NCBI RefSeq assembly: GCF_009861525.1
Contig: NZ_WVHL01000005.1
Span: 2,542,001-2,606,000, forward strand
From: Pseudomonas sp. LD120
GTDB lineage: Bacteria > Pseudomonadota > Gammaproteobacteria > Pseudomonadales > Pseudomonadaceae
DNA: 64,000 nt
Direction of reading: 5' to 3'
A model generated the notes under the pieces. The model ran no database searches and was not told the DNA's origin. It was given only the letters and a program-made list of their open reading frames with translations. The position numbers and the translations under genes are program-made. The first letter of the stretch is position 1. Each line of letters opens with the position of its first letter. Shown here in pieces: positions 16,929 to 26,753 of this stretch.

Positions 16929-18009
16929 CTCGATGATGGGACTGGTGACAGTCGGCAGTGGCAGCTATCTGCCTGAAGACGTTCACTTTCTCCTACAGCC
17001 TGTTCAGATAGCCATGACGGACGTGGTTGAGAAAGAGCGGCTGATCCAGTCGGGGCAGAAGCACTATTCAGACATGATCAGTACGGAGTCGGCTCCCTCT
17101 GAAACGCACATGGCGCTCTACGAGCGCGCGGTGACGCAGAATGCTGGTCGCATGGCGGCAGATGTACAAGCATTGGCCCTGGCGCTCAACGAACGCTACG
17201 GCGGCCCGACCATCGCGTTAGTCTCGTTTGTTCGTGCTGGCCTACCGCTAGGTGTCCTGCTGCGACGGTCTCTGCTCGATAGGGGCCGTGACGTCCATCA
17301 CTACGGTGTCAGTATTGTGCGCGATCGCGGTATCGACACCGTGGCGCTTGAGCAAATCATTGCTCGCCACGGCGCTGAAAACATTGTTTTCGTCGATGGC
17401 TGGACCGGAAAAGGGGCGATCTCCGGTGAGATCAAGCGCAGCCTGGCAGGCGACACACGATTCCCCGAGGCGCCACGCCTGGTAGTACTGGCTGATCCTT
17501 GCGGACGGGCCTGGCTGGCGGCATCAGCGGATGACTGGATCATTCCATCCGGAATTCTGGGCGCAACCGTCTCTGGCTTGATCTCGCGCACGATCTGGCC
17601 AGCAGCGGGCGGTCTTCACGGTTGTGTCATGTATGAGCACCTCGCGGAGCACGATGTTTCCCGTGATTTCATTGACCGCATTGAACAGGCTCGCCAGGGG
17701 ATTGAAGTGGCCCCGGCCTCGCCATGGACGCGGTATCAGGCTCAAGAGTTGCAGAAATCCGCAGTGGCGGTGGTCGACACCTTGGCCGCTCGATTCGAGA
17801 TCACCAATATGAACCGGATCAAGCCTGGTATCGCCGAGGCAACGCGCGCCGTCCTGCGCCGGCTGCCTTTTAAGGTTCTGGTTCGTGACCGTGCCGATCC
17901 AGATGTTCAGTTGCTGATGCACCTGACCGAACGGGCGGAGATTGATGTCCAGGAGTGCGCCGCGTTGGGGCCTTATCGCGCCGTGACGATCATTCGGAGT
18001 GTGAGTTGA
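16921..18009 (+). CDS. Phosphoribosyltransferase with C-terminal Pelota-like domain (Ter module)
   Basis: 362 residues. The PRPP-binding motif VFVDGWTGKGAI lies near residues 155-170, preceded by VSFVRAGLPLGVLLRR. The last about 80 residues (FEITNMNRIKPGIAEATRAV and then VLVRDRADPDVQLLMHL) look like the Pelota/L7Ae-like RNA-binding domain found attached to PRTase_1 proteins in Ter operons. It may therefore act on an RNA-bound or nucleotide substrate. ATG 16921 overlaps the HAD stop; ATG 16933 is an alternative. Confidence 0.83.
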   Translation: MHNSMMGLVTVGSGSYLPEDVHFLLQPVQIAMTDVVEKERLIQSGQKHYSDMISTESAPSETHMALYERAVTQNAGRMAADVQALALALNERYGGPTIALVSFVRAGLPLGVLLRRSLLDRGRDVHHYGVSIVRDRGIDTVALEQIIARHGAENIVFVDGWTGKGAISGEIKRSLAGDTRFPEAPRLVVLADPCGRAWLAASADDWIIPSGILGATVSGLISRTIWPAAGGLHGCVMYEHLAEHDVSRDFIDRIEQARQGIEVAPASPWTRYQAQELQKSAVAVVDTLAARFEITNMNRIKPGIAEATRAVLRRLPFKVLVRDRADPDVQLLMHLTERAEIDVQECAALGPYRAVTIIRSVS

Positions 18010-18953
18010 TGAAACTGATCTCACCTTTCGCTTTGGGCGCAACCTTGTACATGCCGGCAACGCGCTCCGATATTACGGATGTGGTCATGGGGCGTAAGTT
18101 GCCCGAATTGCGCTCTGTCGTGATTTGCCTGGAGGATGCGGTAGCGCAAAGCGACATCGTTGATGCGATGGAGTGTCTTCGTGGAGTGCTTCGACGAATT
18201 GGCCAGAGCAATGGCCAGCCGGTTAATGGACCATTGGTTTTTATACGCCCCCGTGACGCCGCCATGGCTGCGCAACTCAACGACTGGCCAGAAATCCGCT
18301 GGGTAGATGGCTTTGTGGTGCCCAAGTTGACGCTGGCCAACTTGATGGATTGGCAAAGAGCGGTGACCAATCCTGCGCTGGCATTGATGCCGACCCTTGA
18401 AACCCAAGAGGTCTACAGCCCGAACGCGATGGTCGAGTTGGGCGACGCAATGAGGCGCGAACTGGGCGATCGGATTATCGCTTTGCGCATCGGCGGTAAC
18501 GACCTGATGGGTTGCCTGGGATTGCGGCGTAATCCTGCAACAACCCTTTACCAGACCCCCATGGGCTACGTGATACCGATGCTGGCGGGAGTATTGGGCG
18601 CCCAGGGTTTTGCGCTGACTGCTCCAGTGTTTGAACAGATTTCGTCTCCGCGACTGCTCCATGAAGAGTTGGCACTGGATATTGCCCACGGTTTGGTTGG
18701 CAAGACCGCGATCCATCCCTCGCAGATTTCCGTGATTCAAGATGCTTTTCGAGTCAGCATTGAGGATCTGAACTGTGCAAAGCTGATCGTGCATGATGCT
18801 GCTCCGGCCGTGTTCAGGCATGGCGACACGATGTGTGAACCGGCGACTCATTATCACTGGGCCACAACCATCATCGAGCGTGCCCAGTGGCATGGCGTCA
18901 AGGCAGAGTCTGGTCAGGTCGAACAGATGCGCCTGGCCGAGGTCTGTAGATGA
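18009..18953 (+). CDS. HpcH/CitE-like TIM-barrel C-C bond lyase (Ter module)
   Basis: 314 residues resembling the citrate-lyase beta/HpcH aldolase fold: TLYMPATRSDI at the start, ICLEDAVAQSD (metal-binding Glu-Asp pair), FIRPRD, VVPKLT, LMPTLET and IRIGGNDLMG. This is the dedicated C-C bond lyase family of Ter operons. It overlaps the previous stop by TGATG and the next start by ATGA. It probably cleaves or forms a carbon-carbon bond in the operon's metabolite; substrate unknown. Confidence 0.83.
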   Translation: MKLISPFALGATLYMPATRSDITDVVMGRKLPELRSVVICLEDAVAQSDIVDAMECLRGVLRRIGQSNGQPVNGPLVFIRPRDAAMAAQLNDWPEIRWVDGFVVPKLTLANLMDWQRAVTNPALALMPTLETQEVYSPNAMVELGDAMRRELGDRIIALRIGGNDLMGCLGLRRNPATTLYQTPMGYVIPMLAGVLGAQGFALTAPVFEQISSPRLLHEELALDIAHGLVGKTAIHPSQISVIQDAFRVSIEDLNCAKLIVHDAAPAVFRHGDTMCEPATHYHWATTIIERAQWHGVKAESGQVEQMRLAEVCR

Positions 18954-19705
18954 ACGCGCAAATGCCTGAGGCAGGTACCCATAAGCCGAAGGTGCTGTCC
19001 GTCTTTGATTTTGATGGCACGCTGACACGACACGACAGTTTTGTCCCGTTCCTGAAGTTCGCCTTTGGCAAGCGAGTGTTTGCTTCTCGAATGGTGCGCC
19101 TGCTGCCTGCAGCAATTCGTTATGCGAGCCGAGGCATGACACGTGACGAACTGAAGGCGGTACTTATTGCGACTTTTTTGACGGGTGTGAAAGTCGAATG
19201 GGTTGAAGCCAAGGCGATCGAGTTTCACGCTGCTTGTTGGAACCGCTTGATGCGCCCTGCGGGGGTGAAATCAGTGGCTGCTGAAGTGGCCTCAGGGGCC
19301 CAGGTTACGCTCTGTTCGGCCTCGCCAGTCCTGGTTCTCGCACCTTTTGCAAAGACGCTGGGGATCAAGCTGATCGCTACGGAGCTCGAGGTGCGTGAGG
19401 GTTACTTGACCGGTGGGATCAGTGGCAACAATTGTCGATGTGAAGCGAAGGTGCTTCGACTCGAAGCCATTTACGGGCCGCTCGGTCAGTATCATGTGCG
19501 CGCCTGGGGTGATACCCGTGGGGACCACGAGCTGTTATCGGCGGCCCAAGATGCTCATTGGCGGCATTTCCATCCGGCCTGGCAACGCGGACGCGGGAAT
19601 GTCGCAAAGCGTGTCCGCGGCGTTAATTGTAATGAAGCAACGATCAATCTAGTGGTGGGCGCATGCGCCCCCAATCTGAAGCACGACGATCATCAAGGAG
19701 CGTAA
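18950..19705 (+). CDS. HAD-superfamily phosphatase of the Ter module (second, SerB/HAD-IB-like)
   Basis: 251 residues with motif I FDFDGTLTRHDSF, motif II CSASP, the lysine of CEAKVLRL and motif IV AWGDTRGDHELL. The fold resembles HAD-IB phosphatases (SerB, CicA) with a helical cap after motif I. It is the last gene of the biosynthetic half and lies just before terZ on the same transcript. The last about 40 residues are poorly conserved-looking. Confidence 0.83.
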   Translation: MNAQMPEAGTHKPKVLSVFDFDGTLTRHDSFVPFLKFAFGKRVFASRMVRLLPAAIRYASRGMTRDELKAVLIATFLTGVKVEWVEAKAIEFHAACWNRLMRPAGVKSVAAEVASGAQVTLCSASPVLVLAPFAKTLGIKLIATELEVREGYLTGGISGNNCRCEAKVLRLEAIYGPLGQYHVRAWGDTRGDHELLSAAQDAHWRHFHPAWQRGRGNVAKRVRGVNCNEATINLVVGACAPNLKHDDHQGA

Positions 19706-19707
19706 AG

Positions 19708-20295
19708 ATGGCACTTACATTGTCGAAGAACCAATCGATTTCCCTGGAAAAAACCGGCGGTGCTGGTTTGAGTAAAATCACCTTGGGTTTGGGTTGGGAC
19801 CCGGTCAAGAGTGGATTTTTTGGCAAGTTGTTGGGCGGTGGTTCGGAGATCGACCTCGATGCCTCTTGCATTCTGTTTGATGAAAACCTGAAGCCGGTCG
19901 ACCTGGTCTGGTTCCGTCAGTTGACCTCCAAAGATGGTTCGATCAAGCACTCAGGCGATAACCGCACGGGGGAGGGCAGTGGTGATGATGAGTCGATCTA
20001 TGTCGACTTGCAGCAGCTACCCGCCTCGATCAAGTATCTAGCACTGACGTGCAACAGCTTCACAGGGCAGAATTTCGAAAAGGTCGAAAACGCGTACTGC
20101 CGGATTCTGGATACCGCGAAAAACACCGAGTTGGCCCGTTTCAATCTCTCCGACAAAGGTCTTCACACCGGTGTAGTGATGGCAAGTCTGACTCGCGGCC
20201 AGCAAGGCTGGGAATTCAAGGCCATCGGCAAAGCTACCAACGGGCGCACCGCCGATGATCTGGTGAGCCTGGCGGTTGAGGCGCTGCGCGGATGA
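19708..20295 (+). CDS. terZ: Tellurium-resistance protein TerZ (TerD family)
   Basis: 195 residues of the TerD beta-sandwich family with paired Ca-binding motifs: IDLDASCILFDE and SGDNRTGEGSGDDESIYVDL. The insert GFFGKLLGGGSE after WDPVK distinguishes TerZ-like from TerD/TerE paralogues. Ter proteins assemble at the inner face of the membrane around TerC and confer resistance to tellurite, phage and other stress. ATG 19708 follows AAGGAG. It starts the terZABCDE block. Confidence 0.93.
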   Translation: MALTLSKNQSISLEKTGGAGLSKITLGLGWDPVKSGFFGKLLGGGSEIDLDASCILFDENLKPVDLVWFRQLTSKDGSIKHSGDNRTGEGSGDDESIYVDLQQLPASIKYLALTCNSFTGQNFEKVENAYCRILDTAKNTELARFNLSDKGLHTGVVMASLTRGQQGWEFKAIGKATNGRTADDLVSLAVEALRG

Positions 20296-21467
20296 CGGCT
20301 CTGGTACCGGGTGGCAATGCGCCGGTCGCCACCGGCTCGATTCGCGTGGATGTCGTGTACGCCCCGCTTCCGGGGGCTGATATCGACGTTTCCGCCTTTG
20401 CTTTGTTGTCGTCAGGCAAAGTGAAGAATGACTCTGCAATGTGCTTTTACGGTCAGCCCAATATCTTGGCCGGCGCGGTGCAACTGATCGATGCATCCAC
20501 CGGGCGGGCCAGCTTCACGGTGGACCTGAGTCGTCTGGCCGATGAAGTGGATAAGGTTGCGCTGACGGCGACGATCCACGAGAACAAAGCCAATTTCGAA
20601 CGGGTTTCCTCGCTGGTTGTCACGCTCAGCGGTGGTATTGAGTCCCGGATTTCCACCACTGGTATGACGGAAACGGCATTGATCCTTGGCGAGTTCTATC
20701 GTCGCCAAGGTCAGTGGAAGTATCGCTGCGTCGCCCAGGGTTTTGCCGGTGGCCTGGCGCCCCTTGCGACCCACTTTGGTGTGGAAATTGCCGATACGCC
20801 TGCCCCCGCCGCCGCTCCCGCGCCACAACCTGCCCCCGCCCCGCAAGTGGCTCCGGTGCCCAAGCCAACGGTCAGCCTAAGCAAGGTTACGTTGGACAAG
20901 TCCCGTTCGAGCATCAGTCTTGAGAAGTCGGCTTCTGGTTTTGGCTTGATTAAAGTCAACCTCAATTGGAACCAGCGTAAGTCAGGCGGTTTCTTCGCGA
21001 GAAGCAAATCCATTGACCTTGATGTCGGGTGCTTATTTGAAATGCAGGACGGCCATAAAGGTGTCGTGCAAGCGCTCGGCAATGCTTTTGGCAGTCTGAG
21101 CGAGGAACCCTACGTACAGTTGATGGGGGACGATCGGACGGGCTCTGTTACCGACGGTGAGTGGATTCATATCAACGGCCAGCAATGGAGTCGTATCCGC
21201 CGCATTTTGGTGTATGCGTTCATCTACGATGGTGCGCCCAACTGGGCCGAGACTGACGGTGTCGTGACCATATTCATTCCAGGTCAGCCTGAGATCGAAG
21301 TGCGATTGAATGAGGAGGGCGGTCGGCTGGGCTGTTGTGCGATCGCCCTGCTTGAAAATGACAATGGGGCTGTCAAAGTCACGAGAAGGGTCGACTTCCA
21401 TAAGTCTCAAGCACCTATGGACAAGGCCTACAACTGGGGAATGCGCTGGTCTGCAGGCTCCAAGTAA
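20292..21467 (+). CDS. terA: Tellurium-resistance protein TerA
   Basis: 391 residues with two TerD-like domains joined by a Pro/Ala linker (residues about 176-198, rich in APAPAP). The first domain ends ILGEFYRRQGQWKYRCVAQG. The second begins after LDKSRSSISLEK and has IDLDVGCLFEMQDG and GDDRTGSVTDGEWI calcium-site-like loops. Its ATG overlaps the terZ stop. It is the standard terA position and length. Confidence 0.92.
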   Translation: MTALVPGGNAPVATGSIRVDVVYAPLPGADIDVSAFALLSSGKVKNDSAMCFYGQPNILAGAVQLIDASTGRASFTVDLSRLADEVDKVALTATIHENKANFERVSSLVVTLSGGIESRISTTGMTETALILGEFYRRQGQWKYRCVAQGFAGGLAPLATHFGVEIADTPAPAAAPAPQPAPAPQVAPVPKPTVSLSKVTLDKSRSSISLEKSASGFGLIKVNLNWNQRKSGGFFARSKSIDLDVGCLFEMQDGHKGVVQALGNAFGSLSEEPYVQLMGDDRTGSVTDGEWIHINGQQWSRIRRILVYAFIYDGAPNWAETDGVVTIFIPGQPEIEVRLNEEGGRLGCCAIALLENDNGAVKVTRRVDFHKSQAPMDKAYNWGMRWSAGSK

Positions 21468-21515
21468 ATAATCGCAACGTCGGGGGCTTCGGCCCCTCAT
21501 CAAGAGGATTACCCA

Positions 21516-21965
21516 ATGCTGGGATGGTTGAAAACGAATGCAGAGGCGGCGCGTAATGCGCTGACCAATGAAGTCACGAAGTTCAAAAACAGGAACTTCA
21601 TGGAGGCAACGGCCGCGGGCTGCGCGATGATCGCTGCAGCTGACGGTGAGGTGTCGTCCGCTGAAAAAATGAAGATGACGGGCTTCATCAACAACTCACC
21701 TGAGCTGAAGGTTTTCAACCTGAGCGATGTGATCAAGTCTTTCAATGATGCCGTCGGCAAGTTTGAATTCGACTTTGCAATTGGCCAGGCCGAGGCGCTG
21801 AAAACCATCAACAAGATCAAAGGCAATGACGGCGCTTCCCGGCTGCTGGTCCGTGTTGCCTGTGCAATTGGTTCCTCTGATGGGGATTTTGATGAAAAGG
21901 AAAAAGCGGCTTGCCGGCTGATCTGTCTCGAGCTGGGTCTCAACCCTGCTGATTTCGAACTCTAA
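21516..21965 (+). CDS. terB: Tellurium-resistance protein TerB
   Basis: 149 residues, helical TerB family, with two pseudo-symmetric acidic metal motifs: IAAADGEVSSAEK near residue 45 and GSSDGDFDEKEK near residue 125. TerB is a soluble partner of TerC and TerD. ATG 21516 follows AAGAGGA. A GC hairpin (GGGGGC/GCCCCT region near 21481-21495) lies in the 48-bp terA-terB gap and may affect expression. Confidence 0.94.
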   Translation: MLGWLKTNAEAARNALTNEVTKFKNRNFMEATAAGCAMIAAADGEVSSAEKMKMTGFINNSPELKVFNLSDVIKSFNDAVGKFEFDFAIGQAEALKTINKIKGNDGASRLLVRVACAIGSSDGDFDEKEKAACRLICLELGLNPADFEL

Positions 21966-21976
21966 GGTACTCGACT

Positions 21977-23008
21977 GTGGAAGCTACTCATATCGGTTTT
22001 CCCCCGCTGACCATGGCGGTTTTCGTTGCTATTGCAGTGGGCGCGCTGCTGCTGGACATGGTCACCCACCGTGGTGATAAACCGATTTCGCTCACTAAGG
22101 CATCAGTCTGGTCGGTTTTCTGGATTTTGATATCGCTGGGTTTTGCCGCGTTTCTGTACTACCAGCATGGCGCTGAAGTTGCGAGCCTGTTCGTCACCGG
22201 TTATGCCTTGGAAAAGGTCTTGAGCGTCGATAACTTGTTCGTGTTCATGGCGATTTTTGCCTGGTTCAAGGTGCCAGATGGCCTTCGTCATCGCGTGCTG
22301 TATTGGGGCATCATCGGCGCAATCGTGTTCCGTGGCGTCTTCGTGGCCATCGGTACAGGGCTTTTGGCCTTCGGACCATGGGTCGAGATCGTCTTCGCGG
22401 TCATCGTGGCGTGGACTGCAATCATGATGCTCAGAAGCGGGGGAGATGATGGTGAGGAGGACTACTCCACTCACATGGCATATCGTTTTGCCAAAAAACT
22501 GTTCCCGGTCTGGCCCAAGCTGCATGGCAATCGTTTCTTCGTACGTCGTAAAGAACTTGAAATCGAGTTGACCAAGCCTGAAAACAAAGGGATGAGCCTG
22601 GCCGCGAAAGGGGGGCTGTTCGCAACTCCGCTGTTCCTGTGTTTGGTGGTGGCTGAAGTCTCTGACGTGCTCTTCGCATTTGACTCCGTTCCGGCGGTAA
22701 TCGCCGTAAGTCGTGAGCCGTTGATCGTCTATTCGGCGATGCTTTTCGCTATCCTTGGCCTGCGTACCATGTATTTTGTTCTGGAGGCACTTAAGCGCTA
22801 TCTGGTTCATCTTGAGAAAGCGGTCATTGCGCTGCTGTTTTTCATCGCCATCAAGTTAGGCCTGAACGCAACTGACCACATTTTCCATCACGGCTACAAG
22901 ATTGGTGCAAACACCAGTCTGATGATTGTGATGGTTGTGCTTCTCATTGGAGTCGTCGCCAGCGTTATCTTCCCTGAAAAGGAAGACTCGCAGGCTGAGT
23001 CCAATTAA
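21977..23008 (+). CDS. terC: Tellurium-resistance integral membrane protein TerC
   Basis: 343 residues with about nine membrane helices and the TerC family motifs LEKVLSVDNLFVF (membrane Asp/Asn) and VLFAFDSVPAVIAV. The central cytoplasmic loop (about residues 160-210) contains the usual HGNRFFVRRKE segment. GTG at 21977 is the only start that includes the first membrane helix. TerC is the membrane anchor of the Ter complex and may bind or move metal ions. Confidence 0.95.
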   Translation: MEATHIGFPPLTMAVFVAIAVGALLLDMVTHRGDKPISLTKASVWSVFWILISLGFAAFLYYQHGAEVASLFVTGYALEKVLSVDNLFVFMAIFAWFKVPDGLRHRVLYWGIIGAIVFRGVFVAIGTGLLAFGPWVEIVFAVIVAWTAIMMLRSGGDDGEEDYSTHMAYRFAKKLFPVWPKLHGNRFFVRRKELEIELTKPENKGMSLAAKGGLFATPLFLCLVVAEVSDVLFAFDSVPAVIAVSREPLIVYSAMLFAILGLRTMYFVLEALKRYLVHLEKAVIALLFFIAIKLGLNATDHIFHHGYKIGANTSLMIVMVVLLIGVVASVIFPEKEDSQAESN

Positions 23009-23039
23009 TTCAAACGGTAACCCAAAAGGAGTTGTACAC

Positions 23040-23615
23040 ATGGCTTTGACACTTCAGAAAGGTGGCAACCTGTCGTTGTCCAAAACTGACCCATCGCTGA
23101 CCAAGCTGATTGTTGGCCTGGGCTGGGATCCGCGTGCGACCGATGGTACTGAGTTTGACCTGGATGCCAGTGCGTTCCTTCTGAATGCCACGGGTAAAGT
23201 TCGTGGTGAGCAGGACTTCATTTTCTACAACCAACTGAAAAGCGTGGACGGCTCTGTCGAGCATACCGGCGACAACCGCACTGGCGCCGGCGACGGCGAC
23301 GATGAGGTGATCAAGGTTGACCTGAGCCGTGTGCCGGGTGATATCGACAAGATCTCGTTCACCGTTACCATCCATGATGCTGAGCTGCGTAAGCAGAACT
23401 TCGGCCAGGTTGGTGGTGCATTCATCCGTATTGTTAACGAAGTGACTGGCACTGAAGTCGTGCGTTACGACCTGGCAGAAGACGCTTCGACCGAAACCGC
23501 AATGATCTTCGCCGAGCTGTATCGCAATAACGGTGAATGGAAATTCCGTGCAATCGGTCAAGGCTATGCTGGCGGCCTGAAATCGGTAGCCAATTCGTTC
23601 GGTATGAATTTCTAA
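23040..23615 (+). CDS. terD: Tellurium-resistance protein TerD
   Basis: 191 residues, canonical Ter[20 protein letters not shown], then HTGDNRTGAGDGDDEVIKVDL (two Ca-binding loops) and IFAELYRNNGEWKFRAIGQG. Preceded by AAAGGAG. Paralogue of the following terE; the shared MALTL/MAVSL N-termini show a tandem duplication. Cytoplasmic, acting with TerC and TerB. Confidence 0.96.
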   Translation: MALTLQKGGNLSLSKTDPSLTKLIVGLGWDPRATDGTEFDLDASAFLLNATGKVRGEQDFIFYNQLKSVDGSVEHTGDNRTGAGDGDDEVIKVDLSRVPGDIDKISFTVTIHDAELRKQNFGQVGGAFIRIVNEVTGTEVVRYDLAEDASTETAMIFAELYRNNGEWKFRAIGQGYAGGLKSVANSFGMNF

Positions 23616-23647
23616 CCCTACACCTAAATTAAGTAAGGAATATCCAC

Positions 23648-24226
23648 ATGGCTGTAAGCCTGACCAAAGGCGGTAACGTCTCGCTGTCCAAAGAAGCACC
23701 TGGCCTGTCCGAAGTGATTGTGGGTCTGGGTTGGGATCCGCGAGTGACTGATGGTACCGAGTTCGACCTGGACGCCTCGGTGTTCATCGTTGGCGAGAAC
23801 GGTAAAGTGCTTGATGACAACAGCTTCATTTTCTACAACAACAAAAAGTCTACCGATGGTTCCGTCGAGCACATGGGCGATAACCGCTCGGGCCAAGGCG
23901 AAGGTGATGATGAGCAGGTGACTGTCAAGCTCACCGGTCTGGCTGCCACAGTGAAAAAGCTGGTTTTCGCCGTGACCATTCACGAAGCAGACATTCGCAA
24001 GCAGAACTTTGGTCAAGTGGCCAATGCTTACATTCGTGTTGTCAACAAGGCTGATGGCAAAGAGTTGGCTCGCTATGACTTGAGCGAAGATGCATCGACT
24101 GAAACCGCGATGATCTTTGGTGAGTTGTATCGTGCCGGTGAAGAGTTCAAGTTCAAGGCCATTGGCCAAGGTTTCGCTGGTGGCTTGAAGCCTCTGGCCG
24201 AATCCCACGGTGTCAGCATCGGCTAA
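23648..24226 (+). CDS. terE: Tellurium-resistance protein TerE
   Basis: 192 residues, TerD family, with [17 protein letters not shown] and [19 protein letters not shown] calcium-binding loops. AAGGAA precedes ATG 23648. It is the last gene of the operon; no terF, terY or terW follows, and a strong terminator stands 57 bases downstream. Confidence 0.95.
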   Translation: MAVSLTKGGNVSLSKEAPGLSEVIVGLGWDPRVTDGTEFDLDASVFIVGENGKVLDDNSFIFYNNKKSTDGSVEHMGDNRSGQGEGDDEQVTVKLTGLAATVKKLVFAVTIHEADIRKQNFGQVANAYIRVVNKADGKELARYDLSEDASTETAMIFGELYRAGEEFKFKAIGQGFAGGLKPLAESHGVSIG

Positions 24227-24282
24227 TGGCCGCTACTGAGTTAGCCCTCCGTCACACACAGGGCTAATGTCAGAGCCATCCC

Positions 24283-24321
24283 ACACCCTGCGAGGGCCAA
24301 GCGCTCGCAGGGTGTTTTTTT
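24283..24321 (+). terminator. Rho-independent terminator of the Ter operon
   Basis: A 12-bp perfect stem (ACACCCTGCGAG, 24283-24294; CTCGCAGGGTGT, 24304-24315) followed by seven T. A smaller hairpin, TTAGCCCT/AGGGCTAA at 24241-24267, precedes it. Confidence 0.93.
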
Positions 24322-24517
24322 GAATGCTCCAGTGACGGTATCGATCGCCAGCGATCGTTACGCCGCCGATTACTCCACCAGGGGGCTTTCAGACTCACCA
24401 GCTCAATAGCGCCACGCCATGTACTTGTTGCCCCATGACTGAGGCGAATGTCGGCCATTCGCCCGGTTACCACGCATTGATGATCTACCAGCGACGCCTG
24501 CTCTTATGCCGCCAGGC

Positions 24518-26074
24518 CTAAACCTTGAAGCGTCCTACCAGCTTTTCCAGTTCGTGACCCAGGCGCGCCAGTTCGGTGCTTGAGGATGCGGTTTCCTGGC
24601 AGGTGCTTGCGGTCTGGTCGGAGATGTTACGCACGTTGATCACGCTGCGATTGATTTCATCGGTGACGGTGCTTTGCTGCTCGGCGGCGGTGGCAATCTG
24701 CTGATTCATTGATTGAATGATGGACACTTTGCTCGTGATGTTCTCCAGGGCGCTGACCGCACGATGGGTAAACGCTACGCTGCTGTCACTGAGCAGCAGG
24801 CTGTTCTCCATGCCTGAGGCAACGGCATGCGTGCCGCTTTGCACGCCGGCAACCAGGCTTTCGATTTCTTCTGTGGAGCGCTGGGTGCGCAGGGCGAGAT
24901 GACGGACCTCGTCCGCGACCACCGCAAAACCACGACCGGCCTCGCCAGCACGGGCCGCTTCAATGGCGGCGTTCAGAGCCAACAGGTTGGTTTGCTGGGC
25001 TACGGCCTTGATCACATCCAGTACGCCACCAATTCTGTCGCTTTGCTCCTTGAGGTGGCTTACCGCGTCTGCCGATCGATTGAGTTCTTCCGCCAAGCGC
25101 TTGATCTGTGTAATGGCCTCACCCACGATCTGTTCTCCCTCGCACGCTTGCTGATCGGCGATGGTCGCGGCAGCCGAGGCCTCTTCGGCATTGCGAGCGA
25201 CATTTTGCACGGTGGCGGTCATTTCGTTCATCGCCGTGGCGACATGATCCGTTTCGGCTTTCTGGTTGTTGACCCCCGTATAGGTCTGTTCGGTGACGGT
25301 CGACAGCTGTTCGGCGGCGCTGGCCACTTGGATGACCCCGGAGCGGATGCCGTCGATCAACTGGTGAAGGTTGAGCAGCATCTGCTGCAGACCGGATTGC
25401 AGTTGGCCCAACTCGTCACGCCGGCTGATCAGTAGGTGCTCGCTCAAATCACCACTGGCGATTCGATTCACCGCCTGGAGGGTGTGCTGCAGTGGGCTGA
25501 CGATCTGCCGGGTAATGCCCCACGCGGCCAGTGTGCCGAGGATCAGCGCCAGCGCTGCGACCAGGCTCAGCAGGGTCTTGGCGGATCTCGCATCCCCATC
25601 GCGTTTGGCGTTTTGCGACTCGATGAGTGTCTGCGTTGTTTTCAGTAGCAGGTCACCCAATTGCCCCATGCGTTTGAACAGGGGAGGCTGGTCAGCCTCG
25701 GGGTTGCTCAGTTCATGCAACAGCTGTGCGTATTCATTGACCGAGTTGATCTGTTGTTGAAGCAGTTGTTGATCAAACGTGGAGACGAAGTCTTCCTTGA
25801 TGTTGTCTAGATGGACAGCCAGGTTCCCCAAGGTTTTCTGCAAGGGCTGATAGGCATCTGCTTGCGACTCTGTCCCCATGCGCAAGCGAATGATTCGCAG
25901 GTCTTTGGTGTAATCACTGATTTGCGCGATTTTCTCAATCTTGAGTCCGCGCTCGGTCAACGTAGCAATGGCGTACCATCCGGTGAATGTCAGAAGCAGC
26001 GCCAGCCCTAGCACCAGGCCGAACCCCAGGCTCAATTTAGCGCTGACACGGATATTGCTGAACCAGCCGAACAT
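24518..26074 (-). CDS. Methyl-accepting chemotaxis protein
   Basis: 518 residues. An N-terminal membrane helix (residues about 12-33) is followed by a small helical-bundle periplasmic domain rather than Cache (to about 185), then a second membrane helix ([20 protein letters not shown]), a HAMP domain ([20 protein letters not shown]) and a C-terminal signalling domain with the hairpin tip [20 protein letters not shown]. It signals to CheA/CheW at the cell pole. Ligand unknown. It faces the Ter operon tail to tail and may be unrelated to it. No C-terminal CheR-binding pentapeptide is seen. Confidence 0.94.
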   Translation of the reverse strand: MFGWFSNIRVSAKLSLGFGLVLGLALLLTFTGWYAIATLTERGLKIEKIAQISDYTKDLRIIRLRMGTESQADAYQPLQKTLGNLAVHLDNIKEDFVSTFDQQLLQQQINSVNEYAQLLHELSNPEADQPPLFKRMGQLGDLLLKTTQTLIESQNAKRDGDARSAKTLLSLVAALALILGTLAAWGITRQIVSPLQHTLQAVNRIASGDLSEHLLISRRDELGQLQSGLQQMLLNLHQLIDGIRSGVIQVASAAEQLSTVTEQTYTGVNNQKAETDHVATAMNEMTATVQNVARNAEEASAAATIADQQACEGEQIVGEAITQIKRLAEELNRSADAVSHLKEQSDRIGGVLDVIKAVAQQTNLLALNAAIEAARAGEAGRGFAVVADEVRHLALRTQRSTEEIESLVAGVQSGTHAVASGMENSLLLSDSSVAFTHRAVSALENITSKVSIIQSMNQQIATAAEQQSTVTDEINRSVINVRNISDQTASTCQETASSSTELARLGHELEKLVGRFKV

Positions 26075-26512
26075 AAGAACTCCAAGCAGTAACAGGGGGA
26101 TTGAACATGGCGTCCTGAGTGTCGACCCGAGATATCATTGCTTTAATTGAATATCCGCTATTAACGCGTTCTAACTGGAAGTTAGGGAGAAATATTAAAA
26201 AATATCGGAGTCTATAAGTCCGTTGATGAATACCTTACTGAAAGGATACAGCTCCAAGCCTGTCTGACGTCTGTGGATATTTAAGATCAGCAACTAACGG
26301 TACTTTTCAGCGCGAACAATGCCGGCCAGTACTTTAGTCCAATGTTCATCTTTGATGGGTTCTGCGGGGGCTCTATCAACAGGGGAGCGCCTGAAAAATA
26401 CCCGCAAGCGTGGTCGCCGATTTAATGTGAAAGCTCTGTCGAAGTGCTCAGTGCCCTGCTATTCAATCGCCGATTAGCCAACCGAGTGCTGTAGCAAAGG
26501 CTCGATGAATTA
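26075..26512. other. AT-richer intergenic region upstream of the chemoreceptor gene
   Basis: No gene-like frame on either strand. It should contain the promoter of the chemoreceptor gene, but I could not assign boxes with confidence. Confidence 0.4.
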
Positions 26513-26566
26513 GCATCGGCATCGGCATCGGCATCGGCATCGGCATCGGCATCGGCATCGGCATCG
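26513..26566 (+). repeat. Hexanucleotide tandem repeat (GCATCG) x 9
   Basis: Nine perfect head-to-tail copies of GCATCG, 54 bp. The array lies 187 bp upstream of the isochorismatase-like start and outside any credible gene. It is a likely variable-number locus. Because the unit is 6 bp, copy changes would alter spacing rather than reading frame. Confidence 0.97.
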
Positions 26567-26753
26567 TGGCTGGTTGGCGACGCCCCCGTGTCTGGCAGGC
26601 AAAGGACGCTGCGCTGAGGCGTTGCGCGCGAGCGACCTCAAGGAGCTGTGCCCAAACGGCACAGATCCTGTGTCGACGGCCCTGTGTTCACGCTTGCATG
26701 GCCTGCCTACCATCGCTTCAGTGATTGACATTCAACTGAAGAGGACCTACCCC

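Noticed and set aside
24518-26074. Chemoreceptor as part of the Ter system (place of terF/terY)
   Set aside because: It is on the opposite strand beyond a strong terminator and is an ordinary receptor with no Ter or vWA domain.
26510-26731. Minus-strand open frame with an Arg-Cys repeat tail
   Set aside because: Produced only by translating the GCATCG array; no start context or homology pattern.
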